Below the pieces are notes generated by a model, which made no database searches, was not told the origin of the DNA, and was given only the letters and a program-made list of their open reading frames with translations. Shown piece by piece: positions 33,701 through 42,985 of a stretch of 64,000 nucleotides of DNA. Within the stretch, counting starts at the first letter, position 1; every line of letters starts with the position of its first letter. A program made the position numbers and the translations under genes. The DNA is from Parapristionchus giblindavisi (taxonomy: Eukaryota > Nematoda > Chromadorea > Rhabditida > Diplogasteridae), in the NCBI GenBank assembly GCA_943737045.1, contig CALSFV010000009.1:868001-932000 (forward strand), read 5' to 3'.

Positions 33701-36700
33701 ATCAATCAATACCGTTCTCAGGCTGACTCTGACAGATCCGACCAGCAGCAACAACATCTGGCGAAGAAACGCGCGTGGGACGTGGCTATGGCGCCAGCCA
33801 AGTCGCTGCCCATGAACGCCTTTATGATGTACATGGCGGGAAGAGCGGTGAGAATATTCATTTATTGATTGATTGATTACATGGCGAGAAGAGCGGTGGG
33901 AATATTCATTTATTGATTGATACCTTTATTTTTATTCTTACTCTTTATCCCTTCATATTATGCATAACAAGAAAATGGGATGACATAGGCCGAACAGCTA
34001 GGTTATCGGTTTACAAAATGGGGTCAGGTTTTTCGATTTTTGGAAAATTTTGGCTCAAAATGCGGTTAGGCTTGGTTCTTTGTTACATACTTTTCGACGT
34101 ATGGATGACATGAGTTGGTCTGTTTTGGGTACAGTGGCAGTTTGGGAGCTACGAGGGAATCTTGGAAAGAGGATTTTTTTATTATTTATGAGACGAATCG
34201 CGAGAAAATCGACCGTTTCGGAGGGTCCGCGGACATAGAAATTTCGACCCGCTGAAAAATTCAGATTAAGTACTTTGAACGATGCTCTATCGAACTGCGC
34301 TTTCCGAATTTGCATATCTGTTCTCATTTTCGAGTAGTGGTAGGTCAAAGTTGGCAGGTACGGTATTTTTGGCCCGAAAGTGCGTCAGAAAAATGATCAT
34401 AACTCCGTTCAAAATAATGATAGACACTTTTCCAAAAAAAGCATCGAAAGAGGAGATCTTGCGCAACATTTCCCAGTTGGTGACGTCATTTTTCGACCAT
34501 GCTCCGGTGCTGGGCGGTCGGTTTTATGAAAAAGTGACTTAACTTTCCTAATCGGAAAAAGTGCACTTTTCTTCTATGCGCGTTTTGTTGCACCCATATG
34601 TGTCTAAAAATGACCCAAGTTTCAGAGGATTTCCGAATTGGAAAAAAAAAAGGCGTTGATTTTAGTGACGCGACCTCGGACCTGTCAAAGGAAAGAACGG
34701 CTTATTCCTTTATCAAGAAACAGCAAAGGAGCTTAAATGACTCAAAAACATCCGAAAAAGCATTACGAGCTCAAAATACCCATATACGGCAGTTATTTGA
34801 AACACAAAATCACCGAGTTCCGAAAAATTTGAAAAAACCCATATTTTGCTTTTCCACGTGGAAAAAACGTCTCAGTAATGTTAATTAATCTTTATAATAT
34901 TTCTTATAATGTTTTTGAACATTTATGTTTTTGGAAGTGAAGGCCTACCTGCTCTTAGAGCCGAGATATCCGCCATCGAGATTACACGCGCGCGCCCCAA
35001 CTCCGCGCGATGTGTTGCCATAAAATGAACGTTTTCCAGCTCAGAATGACTCAAAACAACTTGTTTCATCATTCTTATCACGAAAAAATACCTTGGAACA
35101 AGTTTTCTGTGTCAGTAAAAATCAGCAAAAGATTTGGATCGAACCGGGGTTCGAACCCGCTCGGTGGTAAAGGTAAAGAGCTAAAGAGGTACCGCTCTAA
35201 AAACATTTTATGGCAACACATCGCGCGGAGTTGGGGCGCGCGCGTGTAATCTCGATGGCGGATATCTCGGCTCTAAGAGCAGGTAGGCCTTCACTTCCAA
35301 AAACATAAATGTTCAAAAACATTATAAGAAATATTATAAAGATTAATTAACATTACTGAGACGTTTTTTCCACGTGGAAAAGCAAAATATGGGTTTTTTT
35401 CAAATTTTCGGAACTCGGTGATTTTGTGTTTCAAATAACTGTCGTATATGGGTATTTTGAGCTCGTAATGCTTTTTCGGATGTTTTTGAGTCATTTAAGC
35501 TCCTTTGCTGTTTCTTGATAAAGGAATAAGCCGTTCTTTCCTTTGACAGGTCCGAGGTCGCGTCACTAAAATCAACGCCTTTTTTTTCCAATTCGGAAAT
35601 CCTCTGAAACTTGGGTAATTTTTAGACACATATGGGTGCAACAAAACGCGCATAGAAGAAAAGTGCACTTTTTCCGATTAGGAAAGTTAAGTCACTTTTT
35701 CATAAAACCGACCGCCCAGCACCGGAGCATGGTCGAAAAATGACGTCACCAACTGGGAAATGTTGCGCAAGATCTCCTCTTTCGATGCTTTTTTTGGAAA
35801 AGTGTCTATCATTATTTTGAACGGAGTTATGATCATTTTTCTGACGCACATTCGAGCCAAAAATACCGTACCTGCCAACTTTGACCTACCACTACTCGAA
35901 AATGAGATCAGATATGCAAATTCGGAAAGCGCAGTTCGATAGAGCATCGTTCAAAGTACTTAATCTGAATTTTTCAGGGGGTCGAAATTTCTATGTCCGG
36001 GGGGTGGTCGAACCTCTGGCGATTCGTCTCTTATAACATCGCAGTGTATGTCCTTCCGTAGTCCTGATTTATTTATTTTAAAAATTCTGATTCATTGATT
36101 TTATGAAATTCCTGATTTATTGATTATCCAGGTATCGATCTTCCCCATGATGATGGTGGCGATGATGCTCTGGCGTCCGATGAAGGCGCTCTTCTCAGTC
36201 AATGCCACCTTCCAATCACTCGAGGTATACGGTAGTTTATTGATTGATTACGAGAGTATACGGTAGTTTTATTGATTGATTACGAGGGTATACGGTAGTT
36301 ATTGATTTATGATAACACTATGTAATTATGGATTCCGGAGCATACGGTAGATATTGATTGCTTACGATTCCGAAATAGTTATTGATTTTCTAATATCATT
36401 ATGTATTTCGGAATCCATACGGTGGTTATTGATTGATTTCTGTATCCGATGATATACGGTAGTTTTATTGATTGATTGATTACAGAGTGAGCACACTGGT
36501 TTTCTTCTACTCAACAAGATCGTCTTCTGTCTCGGCAACCTCGGAGCCTTTGGACTCGCCATCTACAAGGTTTGATCTTTGATCTTCGATCTCTGTTTGC
36601 AGTTTGATCATCTTTGATCTTTTAAGGTACACACCATGGGACTGCTTCCCAATACTCCGTCGGATTGGCTCGAATTCCAACCCCAGATTGAGCGTGTACA

Positions 36701-36731
36701 GTACTCTCTCTTCTCATCGTCTTTCGTTTAA
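30781..36731 (+). CDS. EMC4: ER membrane protein complex subunit 4, copy B
   Basis: Exons: 30781-30897, 33722-33847, 36132-36224, 36486-36569, 36627-36731, with the same lengths as copy A and all phase 0, giving 174 codons. Residue differences from A are few: GGPWHTTGPDH for [13 protein letters not shown] for IA in exon 1, and SEHTGFLLLNK and AFGLAIYK in exon 4. Membrane segments lie in exons 3 and 4, and the PSDWLEF motif is kept. Intron 1 (2.8 kb) is almost wholly two nested palindromes and intron 2 (2.3 kb) is another palindrome. Transcripts through these introns would contain very long hairpins. The open frame suggests selection or recent duplication. Confidence 0.85.
31351..31425 (+). 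repeat. tRNA-like sequence in palindrome arm
   Basis: It has an A box TAGCCAAGTGG and a B box GGTTCGAATCC with serine-tRNA-like wording around the T arm (GTCGTGGGTTCGAATCCCCC). The acceptor stem does not close and the anticodon stem is weak, so this is not a functional tRNA. Its mirror copy is at 31940-32011. Confidence 0.6.
31622..31735 (-). CDS. 37-codon GC-rich ORF in the loop of the nested foldback
   Basis: The minus-strand ATG frame reads MGADRFKPFIMYGFFKGGF, then IADRPPHFVGPKEFIFGK and stop. Third positions are strongly GC-rich, unlike the AT-rich surroundings, and the peptide composition looks like genuine protein. I do not recognise it. It could be the 3' end of a captured host gene or a cargo micro-ORF. 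The + strand is open across the same bases, so coding on the other strand cannot be excluded. Confidence 0.4.
   Translation of the reverse strand: MGADRFKPFIMYGFFKGGFIADRPPHFVGPKEFIFGK
31940..32011 (-). repeat. tRNA-like sequence, mirror copy
   Basis: Reverse complement of the sequence at 31351-31425, with both internal promoter boxes conserved (GGATTCGAACTCACGACATT on the + strand is the B-box side). One B-box base differs from the other arm. Confidence 0.6.
34124..34180 (-). mobile_element. 3' fragment of the non-LTR retrotransposon
   Basis: GGGTACAGTGGCAGTTTGGG then AGCTACGAGGGAATCTTGGA is the reverse complement of the 3' end of the coding region and leader of the element at about 11285-11330. 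Only this piece is present, in the left flank of the next palindrome. Confidence 0.65.
34190..36030. mobile_element. 1.8 kb foldback palindrome in EMC4-B intron 2
   Basis: Arms 34190-35028 and 35203-36030 (mirror centre near 35115) are almost identical. GAGACGAATCGCGAG at the left matches GGCGATTCGTCTC at the right. Identical 86-codon frames read at 34282-34542 and 35687-35947, and 60-96-codon frames elsewhere in the arms, without recognisable domains. The loop 35029-35202 holds a tRNA-like sequence. GC-rich GCGCGCGCCCCAACTCCGCG borders the loop on both sides. Confidence 0.85.
35139..35205 (-). repeat. tRNA-like sequence in palindrome loop
   Basis: The minus strand reads AGAGCGGTACCTC, then a short arm region and GCGGGTTCGAACCCC (a perfect B box with paired T stem). 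It is the only copy, placed at the centre of the palindrome. The A-box match is weaker. Confidence 0.5.
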
Positions 36732-36894
36732 ATCGACAATCATTCCATGATTCAGGGATTCCTGAATCAATTACATGTTATTGATTGACTTTTTCTCATC
36801 TGTATTATTGTTCAGAAGCAAAAAAAGCCACCTCCCAAGATTGTGATATGTAATCGTAATAATATTGTAATAATGATTTTTGTTTTTGTGCCGC

Positions 36895-37100
36895 TGTGTT
36901 GGTTCTATTTGATTCTGTATCATTATTATCTTTAAGATACCTAAAAGATTTGGAAGCATTTCTTAGAATCATTTGTGTGTTTGGGGAGCTCGTGAAACAT
37001 GCATCGCACAGGTGGTCGTTGTTTTCGCTCAATTGTTTAAACATGTCTTCTCGGTCTGCCCATAATCAGTTTTCACGGCTCACGATTTTAAAAGTTACTG
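36895..37100 (-). pseudogene. Degenerate coding fragment downstream of EMC4, copy 2
   Basis: The minus-strand frame gives DNA related to 20940-21140: TCACAGGTGGTCGTTG and TCACGGCTCACGATTTTAAA on the + strand. An insertion-deletion has changed the frame relative to copy 1 (reading CDACFTSSPNTQMILRNASK here). It confirms that the duplicated unit extends past EMC4. Confidence 0.4.
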
Positions 37101-37304
37101 ATTTTAAAAATCCAATAGAAGCGAAAAAAATATAGTGGGTCGATCTCGAAAAATCGTTATTTTTCTTTTAAATTGTAATTTGTCGCATAAAAAAAAGAAG
37201 TTTATATTGTGGGTCGATCCTGAAAATGATCCTTATGCAGTGGGTCGATCCTCACACTGTGAGGGTATGAAAATGTATGATTCCTAAATGAAGCTATTTT
37301 TTTA

Positions 37305-37435
37305 CATTATCGCATGACAGAATGGCAAACCGTTGTTAATACAAACTCGAAACTCGAATATGCCAAGATGACTGCTGCAGTTTGTTCGCAGATTTTAATA
37401 AAATACATAACTAAATATATTAATTCATGTCTATT
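37305..37435 (-). repeat. Dispersed repeat, copy 3
   Basis: Reverse-oriented copy of the repeat at 378-530 (AATACAAACTCGAAACTCGA, GACTGCTGCAGTTTGTTCGC). It lies at the join between units B and C of the array. Confidence 0.6.
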
Positions 37436-37764
37436 AATATATCAATCGATCGATCGATAATAATGAAAATATCCTGGTATAAAGTGATCTGCATAATGTA
37501 GTTTGTAGTTTTGTTATGGAGTGTTCCTCACATGGTTCGAGTCCGTGCAATGATACCTTTATAAATGAGAATCGGCGTTACATATTGCTATTTTATCCTT
37601 TTTGAGTCTTTCGATGAGCTCGTGAAACTTGCATCTAGCGGGTTCGCATTCCTATGTTGCTACCCAAACTAATTCCTTTTACTGCCTCCCGTACCACTTC
37701 ACATGTATTCCACCGTATCCCACATGCCAGAGATACCGTAACCACTCGTACCGTACCCTTCCAG

Positions 37765-37881
37765 ATGACTACCCTATCCGATTGGCGCCTCGACCTGGGC
37801 AATAATGGCCCGTGGCACACCACTGGCCCCGACCACAATCTACCCGGACTCTCCACCAATGTGCACATCGCCAATCAACAT
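37765..37881 (+). pseudogene. EMC4: EMC4 exon 1, truncated copy C
   Basis: The frame reads [20 protein letters not shown] and continues as in copies A and B to the conserved GTGGGT donor. The upstream intergenic DNA from about 37455 also matches. Intron 1 continues with three copies of ATCAGGCATTGTTACCGTAA and stops at about 38108, just where exon 2 should start. Foreign sequence leading into the 3.3 kb palindrome follows, and no further EMC4 exon occurs to the end of the window. Confidence 0.85.
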
Positions 37882-38162
37882 GTGGGTGATTATTGATGAT
37901 TGATTGATTGATTGAACGAAAGATACCGTAAGCTTTTTCTTAAATTGTCGTGCCAAGACATTGCAATCTTTAAAACCTGATTGAAATATGCTTGTTACCG
38001 TAAACAATGAGATATTATTACCGTAACCAATCAATCAATATCAGGCATTGTTACCGTAACCAATCAATCAATATCAGGCATTGTTACCGTAACCAATCAA
38101 TCAATACCCAACAGTGATCGTAAAAGGTCGACCCACCGATCCATTCACGCCACCCTAGTACA

Positions 38163-38375
38163 CACACTAAAACCTTTAGAATCCTCTTCATCAAGACAGT
38201 GAAAAGGATGAAAATGGGAATCTTGTTAAGTTTTCTCAAATTTTGTCATAAATTTCCATAAATGTTTCACTTTTTTCGTTTTAACGGTACTTTTTTACAT
38301 TAATTTTTTTTTATTTTGAATTTTTTTGAAATGGTCAAAAAATTCAAAAAAACAAAATCAAAAATTCCCAGCACT
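38163..38375 (-). mobile_element. hAT-type MITE, half copy in left arm
   Basis: It matches the inner half of the full copy in the right arm (41246-41459) and ends in TTCCCAGCACTG followed by ATTTTCTT, the mirror of that copy's target duplication. Truncated at the palindrome boundary. Confidence 0.8.
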
Positions 38376-38668
38376 GATTTTCTTTCATAAATTATCTCAT
38401 TATCGCTTATAACTTGCTTCAAAGTTGCTTCCAAGACTTGAAATTTTAAATTTGATCTTTTCAGACAAGTCCTATTCTCATTCAATCTTTCACATCTATA
38501 GTGATAATGAGTGGAAATCTCCCAACTTCCATGGATGTTCACGATCCTAAGACGACTCCTAAGGTTAAAAAAATAAAATATAACTATACTGGTATCATAC
38601 TGACACTTGACACTTGACACTTAATTTGTTACTATTATTATTTCTGCTATCTTTTCTCATTATAATAA

Positions 38669-38875
38669 ATGTCTAATGATGCATATTGTTTCAAATGCAA
38701 GATAAAGGCGAATACACTTGACGTTGAATCGATGTTGACAAAGAACAACAGATCAGTGATAAAGGGAAAGTGTAAAGTTTGTAATACAACAAAGTGTAAA
38801 ACAATTTCTAAAGAAGTGAAAAGTGGTGGATCAACGAAGGATCTGCAAGACTCATGTGGTGTTAATTTCTTGTAA
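38669..38875 (+). pseudogene. Zinc-ribbon ORF, Polinton/Maverick-like, left arm
   Basis: A 68-codon frame with two cysteine pairs, YCFKCK near residue 7 and CKVC near residue 36. Between them is TKNNRSVIKGK, and after them SGGSTKDLQDS. This spacing is what I know from small zinc-ribbon proteins of Polinton/Maverick elements and related large DNA viruses; the assignment is by eye. From 38855 on, the frame runs into an inserted MITE, so the listed C-terminus (CGVNFL) is not original. Removing the MITE keeps the frame open into the segment at 39293. Confidence 0.55.
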
Positions 38876-39283
38876 ATGGAATTGAAAATTGTAAAAAGGG
38901 TGTTAATTTTGTTCACTTGTAAATAGCATTGTAAAAAGCAAATATCTCGGTTCTCTGACTAGTTAGAGACTTGAAACTTTGTTTTTGGGTTAAAAACCGT
39001 GAAAAAATACTTATAAACCAAGTTTCAAGTCTCTAGCGCTACAAAGAACGGAGATATTTGCTTTTTTACTAGAAAAAGCAAATATCTCCGCTCTTTGTAA
39101 AGGTAGAGACTTGAAACTTCGTTTATAAGCTTTTTTCGTGGTTTCTAACCCAAAAACCAAGTTTCAAGTTTCTAAAAAGTCAGAGAACCGAGATATTTGC
39201 TTTTTACAATGCTATTTACAAGTGGACAAAATTAACACCCTTTTTACAATTTTCAATTCCATTTACAAGAAATTAACACCACA
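38855..39283. mobile_element. 429 bp palindromic MITE, left arm
   Basis: Ends are TGTGGTGTTAATTTCTTGTA and its complement, with TCA at 38852-38854 and 39284-39286. It is itself almost entirely palindromic (AGCAAATATCTCGG and mirror). It interrupts the zinc-ribbon ORF. Its identical mirror copy lies at 40339-40767. Confidence 0.85.
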
Positions 39284-39292
39284 TCAGAGGTA

Positions 39293-39493
39293 GTGAAAGA
39301 TTCAAAGGATTCAAAAGATCTCTTAGAAAATACATTCTACTCACCAAAATCAGGATTTTGTGGTATCAATGAGCTTGTCAGACAGACTAAGTTACCAATT
39401 AAACAAGGATTCGCGAGGTCTCCTACACAACAATTCCCGATGGGTTCGCTAACTCATCTCTCAAACATCAAACCAACGGGCCGTGTAGTGTAG
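39293..39493 (+). pseudogene. ORF continuation, integrase-like start, left arm
   Basis: The frame reads KDLLENTFYSPKSGFCGINE then LVRQTKLPIKQGF. The pattern (FYxPKxGFxGxxxL followed by a lysine-containing helix) resembles the N-terminal segment of Polinton-type integrases; this is a tentative reading. It is in frame with the zinc-ribbon ORF once the MITE between them is discounted. No DDE catalytic core follows; the tRNA-like sequence replaces it. Confidence 0.4.
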
Positions 39494-39550
39494 TGGATAA
39501 GGTGTCTGTATTCACTTTTAGCTGTCAGGGGTTCGATCCCCCTTGCAGCA
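39478..39550 (+). repeat. tRNA-like sequence, left arm
   Basis: A box TAGTGTAGTGG and B box GGTTCGATCCC, glutamate-tRNA-like wording (TTCAC in the anticodon region). Five of seven acceptor positions could pair, but the anticodon stem does not. The mirror is at 40072-40144. Confidence 0.6.
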
Positions 39551-40071
39551 GTTCTCTTTTGCTGATTTTGTTCTTGCCGAAAGATTAAAATGTTTTACTG
39601 TGATTAAGAAATCAGAAAATAGAACACACTTTATCTCGAGCTCTATATCTTGTCTAACTTATATTTATCTATCTCTATGCATCTTTAGTTCGAAGCTTGG
39701 AGATGATGGCTTGAGCGAGCTTCCTATCTTTTCGAGTGAAGTCAGAACGATCCAACGATGGGGTTTAGACTTCTGCGAGAAGGGCAACGATGATTGAATG
39801 TGTCTATCGATTGAGTTTCTCTTTGATGCTTGCTCGCTTTCTCTTCTATGCCGTTACCCCATCGTTGGATCGTTCTGACTTCACTCGAAAAGATAGGAAG
39901 CTCGCTCAAGCCATCATCTCCAAGCTTCGAACTAAAGATTCATAGAGATAGATAAATATAAGTTAGACAAGATATAGAGCTCGAGATAAAGTGTGTTCTA
40001 TTTTCTGATTTCTTAATCTCAGTAAAACATTTTAATCTTTCGGCAAGAACAAAATCAGCAAAAGAAAACTG

Positions 40072-40144
40072 CTGCAAGGGGGGGATCGAACCCCTGACAG
40101 CTAAAAGTGAATACAGACACCTTATTCACTACACTACACGGCCC
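40072..40144 (-). repeat. tRNA-like sequence, right arm
   Basis: Mirror of 39478-39550 with both boxes preserved and one or two base differences (TTATTCACTAC for the TTATCCACTAC expected). Confidence 0.6.
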
Positions 40145-40329
40145 GTTGGTTTGATGTTTGAGAGATGAGTTAGCGAACCCATCGGGAATTGTTGTGTAGG
40201 AGACCTCGCGAATCCTTGTTTAATTGGTAACTTAGTCTGTCTGACAAGCTCATTGATACCACAAAATCCTGATTTTGGTGAGTAGAATGTATTTTCTAAG
40301 AGATCTTTTGAATCCTTTGAATCTTTCAC
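40129..40329 (-). pseudogene. ORF continuation, integrase-like start, right arm
   Basis: The same 66 residues as 39293-39493, on the opposite strand. No differences in the translated frame, which implies a recent inverted duplication or arm-to-arm conversion. Confidence 0.4.
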
Positions 40330-40338
40330 TACCTCTGA

Positions 40339-40767
40339 TGTGGTGTTAATTTCTTGTAAATGGAATTGAAAATTGTAAAAAGGGTGTTAATTTTGTCCAC
40401 TTGTAAATAGCATTGTAAAAAGCAAATATCTCGGTTCTCTGACTTTTTAGAAACTTGAAACTTGGTTTTTGGGTTAGAAACCACGAAAAAAGCTTATAAA
40501 CGAAGTTTCAAGTCTCTACCTTTACAAAGAGCGGAGATATTTGCTTTTTCTAGTAAAAAAGCAAATATCTCCGTTCTTTGTAGCGCTAGAGACTTGAAAC
40601 TTGGTTTATAAGTATTTTTTCACGGTTTTTAACCCAAAAACAAAGTTTCAAGTCTCTAACTAGTCAGAGAACCGAGATATTTGCTTTTTACAATGCTATT
40701 TACAAGTGAACAAAATTAACACCCTTTTTACAATTTTCAATTCCATTTACAAGAAATTAACACCACA
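40339..40767. mobile_element. 429 bp palindromic MITE, right arm
   Basis: Mirror of 38855-39283, again between TGA/TCA duplications and again splitting the zinc-ribbon ORF at the same codon. Confidence 0.85.
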
Positions 40768-40953
40768 TGAGTCTTGCAGATCCTTCGTTGATCCACCACT
40801 TTTCACTTCTTTAGAAATTGTTTTACACTTTGTTGTATTACAAACTTTACACTTTCCCTTTATCACTGATCTGTTGTTCTTTGTCAACATCGATTCAACG
40901 TCAAGTGTATTCGTCTTTATCTTGCATTTGAAACAATATGCATCATTAGACAT
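40747..40953 (-). pseudogene. Zinc-ribbon ORF, Polinton/Maverick-like, right arm
   Basis: The same frame as 38669-38875 with a single change (KT for KA after the first cysteine pair). Both arms are disrupted identically. Confidence 0.55.
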
Positions 40954-41245
40954 TTATTATAATGAGAAAAGATAGCAGAAATAATAATAGTAACAAATCA
41001 AGTGTCAAGTGTCAAGTGTCAGTATGATACCAGTATAGTTATATTTTATTTTTTTAACCTTAGGAGTCGTCTTAGGATCGTGAACATCCATGGAAGTTGG
41101 GAGATTTCCACTCATTATCACTATAGATCTGAAAGATTGAATGAGAATAGGACTTGTCTGAAAAGATCAAATTTAAAATTTCAAGTCTTGCAAGCAACTT
41201 TGAAGCAAGTTATAAGCGATAATGCGATAATTTATGCAAGAAAAT

Positions 41246-41731
41246 CAGGGATGGGATTTTTTGATTTTGATTTTTTGAATTTTTTGACCATTTCAAAAAA
41301 TTCAAAATAAAAAAAATTAATGTAAAAAAGTACCGTTAAAACGAAAAAAAAGTGAAACATTTATGAAAATTTATGACAAAATTTGAGAAAACTTAACAAG
41401 ATTCCCATTTTCATCCTTTTCACTGTCTTGATGAAGAGGATTCTAAAAGTTTTAGTGTGGATTAGTTTGCCCAATGCACTGACGTAGAATTTTTAAAAAG
41501 TGAAAAATTTATTGTATCATGTTTTTCATGTTTCAGAATACGGTTAATTACGTAATTGACTGTTTTAACCACTTTTCAGGGAAAATGATGTGTCTGAATT
41601 GCTTATTATCCTTTTAAACAACGTAGAGAATTTTTTCAAAAAATTTTTGAATTCAAAAAATTTTTGAGCCATTTTTTGAATTTTTTAATAAAAAAATTTT
41701 TTGAAATTATTTTCAAAAAATCCCAGCCCTG
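41246..41731 (+). mobile_element. hAT-type MITE with 8 bp duplication
   Basis: Ends are CAGGGATGGGATTTTTTGAT and AAAAAATCCCAGCCCTG, flanked by AAGAAAAT at 41238-41245 and 41732-41739. Eight-base duplications and CAGGG ends are hAT hallmarks. The left part belongs to the right arm of the 3.3 kb palindrome; the right part lies outside it. Confidence 0.88.
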
Positions 41732-41739
41732 AAGAAAAT

Positions 41740-41932
41740 GAGGCAAAACTGAAGAAATTCTGCGACACAAATCGTTCTCAAATGAATAGACTTCGTTCTT
41801 CTCTTGTACCTGTTTGCCAGAACCTTCGAGAAGGTTTAGAGTGTGACCACTCTCTCTTTCTCCTTCTCCTCTGTCCTTTGGTGTGACGTCTTTCCCCTGG
41901 CAATTTCTCTTTCTCTTTGTGTGATCTTGTTT
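41740..41932. other. Spacer between MITE and protease upstream region
   Basis: It contains a short frame ENEAKLKKFCDTNRSQMNRL with charged residues, of unknown meaning, and a CT-rich stretch (CTCTCTTTCTCCTTCTCCTC). Confidence 0.3.
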
Positions 41933-42116
41933 TCTCTTCCTCACTCTGACCGAGCACAGTCACACATTTGCCCCAGTTGAACTAGACGCACGCGATGCGA
42001 CACGCAAACGCATTGGGCTAGAGTGGAGGGGTGATGAGAGTGACTCGCGAACAGAGACGCAGAGGAAGGAGAGAACCTGCCGAGTATTCTTCCATTAACT
42101 TTTGTGAATATAAAAG
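41933..42116 (+). promoter_or_regulatory. Upstream region and TATA box of protease-like gene 2
   Basis: Homologous to 3533-3716. It ends in TATAAAAG at 42109-42116, a good TATA box, with a pyrimidine-rich possible start region about 30 bases on. A hAT MITE has since landed between this region and the first coding exon. Confidence 0.55.
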
Positions 42117-42181
42117 ATACCTCCTTTCTTCTGTAGTTCGAGTTGATTTCGTAATTTCTCATCCGTGATTATCATTGTTAT

Positions 42182-42695
42182 CAGGGCTGGGATTTTTGAA
42201 AATAATTTCAAAAAATTTTTTCATCAAAAAATTCAAAAAATGGCTCAAACAATTTTTGAATTCAAAAATTTTTTGAAAAAAAAATCTCTACGTTGTTTAA
42301 AAGGATAATAAGCAATTCAGGCACATCATTTTTGCCTGAAAAGTGGTTAAAACAGTCAATTACGTAATTAACCGAATTCTGAAACATGAAAAACATGATA
42401 CAATAAAATTTTCACTTTTTAAAAATTCTACGTCAGTGCATTGGGCAAACTAATCCACACTAAAACCTTTAGAATCCTCTTCATCAAGACAGTAGAAAGG
42501 ATGAAAATGGGAATCGTGTTAAGTTTTCTCAAATTTTGTCATAAATTTCCATAAATGTTTCACTTTTTTTCGTTTTAACGGTACTTTTTACATTAATTTT
42601 TTTTTGATTTTTTTGATCAAAAAACTTTTTTGATTTTGAATTTTTTGGAATGATCAAAAAATTCAAAAAATCAAAATCAAAAAATCCCAGTCCTG
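42182..42695 (-). mobile_element. Full-length hAT-type MITE with 8 bp duplication
   Basis: 514 bp, ends CAGGGCTGGGATTTTT and AAAAAATCCCAGTCCTG, flanked by ATTGTTAT at 42174-42181 and 42696-42703. Reverse orientation relative to 41246-41731. It serves as the reference copy for the family at 7150, 38163 and 41246. Confidence 0.92.
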
Positions 42696-42732
42696 ATTGT
42701 TATTTTCTCCTTAACTTTGAGTTTGTTAACTA

Positions 42733-42897
42733 CACTCAGAAAAATGAAGTGTTGCTATGAACACCCGGGGGGTGGGGTGTAAATTGGAAAAAGGTGTAAA
42801 TTGGAACACATGGGGGTGTTCAATAGAACAATCTGATCTGTTCAATAGAACACGTCAAAAGGCTGTATAGATTTTTTACACTTTTTTTCTTAGTGCA
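42733..42897. mobile_element. CACTCAGAAAAA-type MITE
   Basis: It starts CACTCAGAAAAATGAAGTG and ends in TTTTTTTCTTAGTGCA, with GTGTTCAATAGAACA repeats inside. Related pieces lie at 44630-44720 and 56590-56690, so the same family borders all three protease-like loci. Confidence 0.5.
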
Positions 42898-42985
42898 CTT
42901 TTCTTACTTCCCTAATATTCAACTAGCTCATTTAAAACACTTTCTCACAAAAAATATTGAAGAAAAACTTATTCTTTGTTTTCAG

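Larger units (their letters stand above)
38163..41459. repeat. 3.3 kb inverted duplication with Polinton-like ORFs
   Basis: Arms 38163-39765 and 39857-41459 mirror each other around 39811. Inside each arm lie, from outside in: a hAT MITE end with its 8 bp duplication, a CxxC zinc-ribbon ORF, a 429 bp MITE splitting that ORF, a further coding segment, and a tRNA-like sequence. Nested insertions with their target duplications appear in both arms. The inversion-duplication therefore happened after them. It is a structural palindrome rather than a simple transposon end-repeat pair. Confidence 0.85.

Noticed and set aside
31351..39550. Functional tRNA genes
   Set aside because: A and B boxes are good but acceptor and anticodon stems do not pair, and the sequences sit in mobile palindromes.
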